From positions 124,001 to 188,000 of the forward strand of contig JARUPY010000432.1 of the NCBI GenBank assembly GCA_029817715.1: DNA of 64,000 nucleotides, in the 5' to 3' direction. Source of the DNA: Melastoma dodecandrum (lineage: Eukaryota; Streptophyta; Magnoliopsida; Myrtales; Melastomataceae). Of this stretch, positions 57,449 through 64,000 are shown piece after piece. Both the position numbers and the translations under genes were made by a program. The notes beneath the pieces are model-generated. The model ran no database searches. It had not been told where the DNA came from and saw nothing but the letters and a program-made list of their open reading frames with translations. Every line of letters begins with the position of its first letter. Positions within the stretch are counted from its first letter, which is position 1.

Positions 57449-58418
57449 TGTTGACATGACAATTAATTTTGGGCCTGGGTTTAGAACAGAAACCCAGTAA
57501 TCCCTCAAGTCACACTCCGAGTCGGCCCAAGATGTAGTCGTCTAGGCCGACTCACGACGAAATCGACTAGGTCGATTTATGACGAAGTCGATTAGGTCGA
57601 CTTATAAACGGGGTCGACTAGGTCGACTCACGATGAAGGAATATGATGATCAAAGCCAATCAAGATGACTCAACAGTAGCTAGGTCTACTAGTAGGGTCA
57701 AGTCGACGGAATCCTGGATAAAGTCGACTAAGTCGATCACAGTCCGTACAGATCAGTCAAGTCGACGAGGTTGAAAAAAATTTATTCATTTTCAATCACG
57801 TTTGTTAAGGATCGTAACTGATTCTAATATCCAGGAACGTGATCCCATATATCAAGGAGGTCGTTGAGACACTCCCACGATATTAGGGATCACGATCTAT
57901 AACACGATCTATCTGTTACGTGTTAAACACGTACAAGTCTTCTATAAATAGCAGAGGAATTTTTCAAGACAAAACACGACCATACACAGCCAAAACTCTG
58001 AAGTTTGTTCGTCAACCTTAGGAATTAGATACCTCGACCCGGTTTGTAGGTCAACCTCCCTCCACCAGCAGAGTGAGCTCGTAGGGCCTTTGCCGTCAAC
58101 CCCCGCCAGCGACACCACCGACGGAGTGAGCTCGTAGGGCCTTCGTCACAGCCTCCCGCCAGCGACCATCACCGACGGAGCGAGCTTCCAAGGCCTTCGT
58201 CACAAGTTCTCCACCGTCACAGATTTCCACGTCGTCGTCAATACTTGCGCTTTTTTCCATTTTTAATGGCTGTAAGCCCTGTTTCCTTTATTCATTAAGA
58301 TTGTAAGACTTGCATTTGATTTCAATAAAATTGTGCATCTTCTTACTGGCGACCACAATATAACTACTGTGAGTCCATTGCCAAATATTTCCAACGTGAT
58401 CCGTTTCGTGCGCGAACA
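57449..58418 (+). repeat. 3' LTR of the Tat element
   Basis: 970 bp, the same length as the 5' LTR. Differences seen are GGC/GAC near the start, ATG/ACG at about 57798, TTG/TCG at about 57861, AAA/GAA at about 57957, TAT/TGT at about 58281 and AAC/ATC at about 58400. TATA box CTATAAATAG is at 57942-57951. It is followed by the target duplicate CGTTG. Confidence 0.95.
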
Positions 58419-58423
58419 CGTTG

Positions 58424-61400
58424 GGAAAGTGTTTAATAGGAAACACGTTTGAAAATATTTTTGCTCGAACACGAGTTTTGGAATAATTCTTGAAAGTGCT
58501 TGTCGTTGGACAAACGAGAAAAACATAAACACTTCATGTGAGAGCGAAGAGAAATTTACTAATGTAACTGATGAACTTTAAAAAAATTATAAGTGCATTG
58601 AAAAGAACAAAGCAAGGTGGCAACCATCAATATAATTGTGATTGCGTGCCGTGCCGATCTAGAAATACTATTTATATTGCCCAAATTCTAACTACCTCAA
58701 GAATATCTGGGTAATATTCATGTTGAATCATGTCAAAGTCTTCATCAATCACGTACTTTTTTCTGGATTGATTATGTCTTTTTATGTCATGCCTCCATGA
58801 ATTGTGTCCCACGTCTCTCACTTAACTTCATCTCGAAGCCATTTTATTGATGTGTTTCGCTTGGTCTAAATAATGACAACTAGGCACGGGCTCGTGCCTT
58901 TTTTTTCTAATATTTGGTTAATTATGAAAATGTTTCGGGAAATATAATCGAAAATTCTAAAATTTCTTGACTAATGCAACAAAATCGATGTTGTTTCCTT
59001 AAATAATGAAATCTGCATTACTTAAATAATTTTGAAATTAGGGAACTTATTTCGCAAAACATGGTACTTCTTCTTTGTCCATAGTAAGTCTATTCAAATG
59101 CCTATCGCCGAAAATTATGTTGGCTAAACAGAACGTCAAGCAACACACTAACGTCCTCGACAAGCCCCTCGCCAAGGGGAAGCCAGAGGTCTTCAAATTT
59201 CCCAGATCTATGTCAAAATTGATTCGTCTGATAGTCATTTGCCCATTGTCGCCCCCTACTTCCTGATCTGGGCGGGTGAGTCGGAGCGTGTTCTCTTTCT
59301 TGTTCTCGAAGCTCGTTCAGTATAGCTAGACTCAGGTCGTTGCTCTTTCCCTCTTCCCTTGTTTTTACGGTCTATTAGCGCGTAATTTCGTTCTCCGCAA
59401 CACATATCTAATTTTACAATAATTGTGGTCGCCGCAAAGTAAATAACGCAGATAGAACAGGAAAACAAATAATTGAATTGATAAAACGGTGCAGAATTAC
59501 ATGAACAGAATCTTCACAACACTTACAAACATGATGTGAATTGAAATACAGCAAAAGAGATTGGAAAACGGGGACGAGATGTTTCAAATGGACATCGACG
59601 AATGGATGACGGCTAAGACAAACCCCTTTAATGGAATCTACCTTGATGAATTAATGGTCAAATGTAGTGAGGGTGATGAATGGTTTTAGGACGCTAGTTC
59701 ATGACGCTTTTGGGACACTATGGGGAGATAAAGAGTGATAGATCAACTTAGCCAGATTTGCACTTTTGGGGTTGATCGTGTCTTTCAATGAAGGGAACAA
59801 TACATATTTATAGTAAATTCATCAAGACTTCGTGGATAACAAAAGATGGGCAAATGATATTAACTGCCATAAATCATAGGTTCAAGATGCCTCTATTTTC
59901 TTGGGTGTTAATATACATGAATATACGCTTACCCACGAGCTCGGGACGATCGAAGACCGAAAGGATGAAGCGAGACGTCGACAGTCCACTACCGGGCGCA
60001 TTACTCTTCCGGCCGAGTTGATAGGTTGTGCGTCTGAATCGAGTGTGTGTAGCCCGAGATATAGTTAAAATGCGGAACACACCACTTTCGTACTCGAGTT
60101 GAAATGTCGTTTCAGTCGACTAAGCATAACATTGGCCACAAAGCCTCAATTTGCTCATGATTAGTTGGACTAGTTTCCTCCCTGTCTCTTCTACAACTTT
60201 CATGTTTCAAGCCTTCCAATTTGAGACAATCCGTGTCGAGTTTTGACAGGTCGAAGTTGGAACTCATTTGTTCTCGAGATCTAGTCTCGAGACCAACAAC
60301 ACTCTTCCAGTATTTTCATCATAACTTTGGCTACATAGATCGGATTAACTCGAAATTACTTGATATAGTTTTTTTTTTTTTGCTCCTCTACAACTTTGTT
60401 GTTTCGAGATTTTTCATTTGAGGTTGTCTTGGACGTGTTATGGCTGGTCAAAATTGCAGCTGTTTTGATCTCGAGGTTTGATCTCGAGATTAGAATACTC
60501 ATTCGGTATTTCGAGCATAACTTTTGATTCAAAGATCGGAATAACTCAAGACAAGTTGGATTGATCTCCTTTTCTCAACTTATAACTTTTATGTGTTTGT
60601 TTACTTTTCAATCAGATGAGTTTTGACTAATCAAAGTCGCAACTGTTCTAATCTCGAGATCAAAATACACATTCGGTATTTTGATCATAACTTTTGCTAG
60701 AGATGTTAGATTAACTCAAAACAAGTTTTGTTAGTCTCATTTTTTTTCTACCTACAACTTTTATTTTGCATTTTTCAATTCAAAATCATCTTGAATGAGT
60801 TATGACCTGTCCAATCTCGAGAAAAATAATGCAATGGTTATGATCTCGAGATCAGCCATTGTTTTGATTTTATGGCCATAAATTTACAAGTTTTTCTCGA
60901 CTACTCTATCGAGATACTCTTTCTTGAGAACCTTTTGAGTCTTGTCACGAGAAGATTTTTATGCCTCTCTGGGCATTCTTTACTTCGAAATTAAAACACG
61001 GAAAAGGGGCCTGAATTCATGTGTCAACACGGTCCCATATTCATGTCTTTTGTGTGTGGAGGTTTGCAGGGATTGCGGTATTGCTCGAATGATATAATTA
61101 TTCTTTGTGAGTGATTAATGGAGATTAATTCCTCTATGTTGATGGATGGAATAGGCTAGAAGACGCGGGATATGTGGTTGGGGCTCGAGTTCTCGAACTT
61201 CTCTGCCATCAGGAGAAGGTGAGCACATTGTTCACATTGTAACAGTTCATTTCATTCGCCGTGGAGGGCTAGCTAGCATGCCAAACCAATACCTCGTTTG
61301 TCTTATTAGCGCGGCCATCGATTTTGTACGACATCATAAGAGAGGCGAGATTGGGTTGAGTCGACTTGCTCGCAATCAGAAGATGTTTTTTAGTTAGAGG

Positions 61401-61690
61401 AATATGAGTTTTTCAGTAAGATAGTTTCAGAAACAACATTTACCGTGTACTTAAGAGTTCATATGTATTTTCATTTTAATCCCAATGTTAAAATCTTATA
61501 AACCCATAGGAAATTCCATTTAGTCCCGCCGTGTGTCTCATTTGTGGTCATTTTAAGACAACGGGTGTTTTCTAAAATTGTCCATATAAACCTAATTACT
61601 GAGTTTCGGCTATCACTCACCTAAAGACAACCCGTGAAATTACCAAAAAAAAGGACAACCCGTGAAATTACAATCCAGCCCCTTAGGACT
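58424..61690. other. repeat-rich intergenic region
   Basis: No gene is recognised. The segments 59500-59800 and 60870-61000 look like untranslated retroelement sequence. The clearest structure is the tandem repeat at about 60190-60860 (separate entry). Near the eS12 promoter a 21-base unit ending GGACAACCCGTGAAATTAC occurs twice (about 61626-61673). Confidence 0.45.
60190..60860 (+). repeat. degenerate ~185-bp tandem repeat, about four units
   Basis: The recurring order is ACAACTTT(T), then a gap, then TTTTGAC/ATGACC with GGTCAA/TGTCCAA, then one or two ATCTCGAGAT words, then TTCGGTATTTTGATCATAACTTT, then GATCGGATTAACTCAA. Starts lie near 60190, 60390, 60582 and 60753. The units are well diverged, so this is an old array, probably from an LTR-element untranslated region. 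Confidence 0.6.
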
Positions 61691-61695
61691 ACTGA

Positions 61696-61719
61696 TATAT
61701 AATCCCTCCAAAACCCTAG
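61696..61719 (+). promoter_or_regulatory. eS12 promoter: TATA-like box and telo-box
   Basis: TATATAAT at 61696-61703 is followed by AAAACCCTAG at 61710-61719. The telo-box AAACCCTA is a hallmark of plant ribosomal-protein and other translation genes, where it acts together with other elements. A 5'-UTR intron (about 61799-62128) follows a pyrimidine-rich leader, with GT at 61799-61800 and AG at 62127-62128. Confidence 0.65.
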
Positions 61720-62162
61720 CCCTAAGCCTCTTGCGTTTTGTTCCTTTTCCACCCCCGACCCAACGCCGTCACCGTCATCCTACTCCGGTTCCTCTTCGGT
61801 AAATTGAGTTTTTTCCTGATTTAGGGTTCGTGTTTGTCGGAGTTTTCGTGGGTGCTTTTGGTGGTTTTTAGATGGGCAGCAATTTTTGGACTAGGCTTCG
61901 ATAAGCGACCTTAGTCCTTTCTGGACAACGCGTGGTGGATTCGTTAGGTTTTGTTTAATCGATCTGGTCTTGTTCTTTACCTGTAGTTTGATTGGAAATT
62001 CGTGGCTACTGTAGTGTATTTTGATTCGGTTACCGGCATTTTCTGGGATTCGGATAGTGTGGTTCATGTATATGGGAGGAGGATCTCGACAAAGAATTGA
62101 CATTTCTTACGTGGTCCTTTTGATTCAGGGACGAGTCTCTGGGATAAGCGCGGCCAAGAAAA

Positions 62163-63153
62163 ATGTCGGGGTGAGTGTAATTTGGTGGATCCATGGACTC
62201 TTTTGTTAGTTGTGAGAGCTCTATTTTGTAATGGTTTTGTTACAAGCATGGTTTGGAGATGGTTCGTGATGGGAAACATTGTCGAGGGATTCATTCCTGA
62301 GGTTCTTTACATTAGTAATAACGAAGTTCTTTGCTAAAAATGAGACTAATGATGAACCCAATCAAGATCGATGCGGCTCTAGCTTGAAAGATTTTCATTC
62401 CAAGTTAGCTTGCTGCAATGCGTTGTTCTGTTAATTTCCATGGAATTACTTTTTGTAATTGAATTGTCTTTTCGACTGCCTAGGAGCGTAATCAGCAGTT
62501 CTGAATATATTAATTCCCTGTATTCTTCAGGGAAGAAGGTGTTGCTGCTGTGGAGCCTGTTGCACCAGCTCCTGGCGAGCCCATGGACCTGATGACTGCC
62601 CTGCAGATTGTCCTGAGGAAGTCCTTGGCTCATGGTGGGCTTGTACGGGGTCTTCATGAGGCAGCAAAAGCCATCGAGAAGCATGCTGCATTACTTTGTG
62701 TCCTGGCTGAGGATTGCAATCAGCCTGATTATATCAAGTTGGTCAAGGCACTTTGCGGTGAGCACAATGTCAGTTTGATCAACGTACCCAGTGCTAAGAC
62801 CCTCGGCGAGTGGGCTGGTGTAAGTTAGCCACCTCGATCCATGTTTTGTGTTTCCTTTCTTCTGTAGTCGGCATGGCGGTTGCATGATACAAACGGTGTT
62901 TTGTATGCACTCAGTTGTGCAAGATTGACTCAGAGGGGAAGGCGAGGAAAGTTGTGGGGTGCTCTTGCGTTGTGTTGAAGGTATTCTCCTGTTTGATAAA
63001 TCACAGTGTTTTTCTCCTGTCGTTTCCCACCGGGATCTCTGGCATTTATATGTCTGCCGCCTTGCGCCCAATTTTCCACTGGTGGAATTGCAGGATTTTG
63101 GGGAGGAGACCGAGGCTCGCCATGTTGTTCTGGAGTATGTTAAGTCTAATTGA
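62163..63153 (+). CDS. RPS12: 40S ribosomal protein eS12 (RPS12)
   Basis: Coding exons are 62163-62170 (only ATG TCG GG), 62531-62819, 62915-62980 and 63094-63153. They total 423 bases, giving 140 residues. The protein reads MSGEEGVAAVEPVAPAPGEP, MDLMTALQIVLRKSLAHGGL, VRGLHEAAKAIEKHAALLCV, LAEDCNQPDYIKLVKALCGE, NVPSAKTLGEWAG, then LCKIDSEGKARKVVGCSCVV, and ends VLEYVKSN. eS12 belongs to the L7Ae-like fold and sits at the beak of the small ribosomal subunit. The 8-base first coding exon is easy to miss. The start was chosen because splicing it gives MSGEE, as in relatives. The gene is intact and the nearest functional neighbour is FIP1, 13 kb away. Confidence 0.96.
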
Positions 63154-64000
63154 GACGAATGGGATGGAATTTTGGTGTTCGAGATAATTAGTTAGTGCTT
63201 CATTTCCAAAAGTAACGATAGCGGACTGAGTATTATCCTTTTCTCGATTGTTTTTCTATCTGTTTATCAAGTACACTGAGGATATATTCCGTGCCGCAAT
63301 CTTTCGACATTTAGCCAAATCGTTCCAACGTTTTCTTCACATGATGATTCTTAACCCGCTTCTCCATCCACCCTTTGAGGTGCTTGCAGATTTAGTCCTG
63401 TTTTCACAGCCACGCTTGATATGCAGCTGAATTTGCTTTGGATTTGATAAGAGTAGTGATTTTGTTTTTTCAATGTTGTCTTTAGCTTAGTTAAGTACTT
63501 GTCTACGGTAGACTCAGGATGATGTCACAAATGTTGATTGTTGTGGAGCACACAGCAGGAGGACATGGGCTGGTACGCACTCATTCATTACACCACCACC
63601 ATTGGTTGGATTTTGTTGACCCTTCAATTAAATTGCTTTTAATTCCTCCCAAATTTGACAATTTCTCGACCCATTTGAAATTATGAGCTTTACTTTCATG
63701 ATTTTATGACACTTTTTTTTTTTTGTAATATTCCGTTAATAAATCATTGAACGACGTTTTCTGGTTTTCCAGAGAAAAATAAAATGAAGATAGTAGAAGT
63801 AAGGAGGCCATTTTTTCATAATAGTGGATGATAATAGAAATATCGCTAGTAAAAGATGAATTAAATATAGAACAATATAGTCATGTTTGTTACAATTGGA
63901 AATGCGAATCCTGACTTTGATTGAAGATGGGGGTGATTGTTTCATATGTATCCTTTAGTCAGTCATATACGTAACAACAAATATATCATAAATTTTTATA
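63154..64000 (+). other. eS12 3' leader and downstream sequence
   Basis: AT-rich, with T tracts at about 63713-63724. No further gene was seen to the window end. Confidence 0.4.

Larger units (their letters stand above)
50336..58418 (+). mobile_element. Tat-lineage Ty3 LTR retrotransposon, young, lacking RT/RNase H/integrase
   Basis: An 8083-bp element with the target duplication CGTTG (50331-50335 and 58419-58423). Both LTRs are 970 bp (50336-51305 and 57449-58418), TGTTGACATG...GCGAACA, differing at about six positions by eye. A primer site starting TTTTTGGCGACC follows the 5' LTR. A purine tract AAAAGGGGGGCTTA (57435-57448) precedes the 3' LTR. Gag and protease are present on +, but the pol region is absent. 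An antisense gene with a plant mobile domain lies between protease and the 3' LTR. Extra, sometimes antisense, frames are known in the Tat lineage. It cannot make its own RT or integrase and must have been mobilised by proteins from another copy. Confidence 0.92.

Noticed and set aside
60220..60860. CRISPR-like spaced repeats (ATCTCGAGAT)
   Set aside because: This is a plant genome, the repeats are diverged, and the spacers are themselves repeated. It is an ordinary tandem array.

Overview
The window is nuclear DNA from a flowering plant, most probably a eudicot. The evidence is spliced genes with GT-AG introns, plant-only protein families (DUF1068, S40/DUF584, a class V type GH18 chitinase, plant mobile domain) and plant-type Ty3 (Athila and Tat), Copia and hAT elements. 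No prokaryotic or organellar signature was seen. The species cannot be named from sequence alone.

The left half (1-34,600) is an accessory region. A plasma-membrane H+-ATPase gene on the minus strand (1-785 and 10632-12617) is split by a 9.8 kb Athila-type LTR retrotransposon (786-10631, target duplication GCTCC). The ATPase also carries a nonsense codon, a 1-bp frameshift and a destroyed splice acceptor, so it is a pseudogene. Next is a GH18 chitinase pseudogene (13217-13372 and 22207-22850) split by a deleted SIRE-like Copia element (13373-22206, target duplication TAATA). The 3' LTR of that element is itself hit by a 3.46 kb hAT element (18622-22077, target duplication GCTGTATA) with a broken transposase. 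A decayed Copia pol remnant (23163-25165) follows. Then come two hAT elements of one family arranged tail to tail: one with an open transposase frame (26228-29328) and a Pack-hAT (29411-30769) whose cargo is an almost intact S40-like senescence-regulator gene. A third chitinase fragment (31265-31795) precedes the only intact chitinase (33448-34623, minus).

The middle (36,500-50,000) is a compact block of housekeeping genes: an ABHD17-like alpha/beta hydrolase (+), a DUF1068 Golgi membrane protein (-), the R-SNARE YKT6 (-) and the large mRNA 3'-end-processing scaffold FIP1/FIPS5 (-). All four can be spliced by eye into complete reading frames. Their jobs are unrelated (lipid-modification turnover, Golgi/pectin, membrane fusion, polyadenylation), so the block is ordinary neighbouring genes and not a cluster.

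The right part holds a very young Tat-lineage Ty3 element (50336-58418, target duplication CGTTG). Its two 970-bp LTRs differ at about six positions by eye. It has gag and protease, but reverse transcriptase, RNase H and integrase are missing, and in their place is an antisense plant-mobile-domain gene. A repeat-rich intergenic stretch follows, with a ~185-bp tandem repeat at about 60190-60860. Last is an intact ribosomal protein eS12 gene (+, coding 62163-63153) with a telo-box promoter and a 5'-UTR intron.

The most notable observations are the Pack-hAT carrying an S40 gene, the young pol-less Tat element with an antisense plant-mobile-domain gene, the three-layer nesting inside a chitinase pseudogene, and a GGACGCGTCC module scattered through LTR, gag and 3' region of the Athila element.
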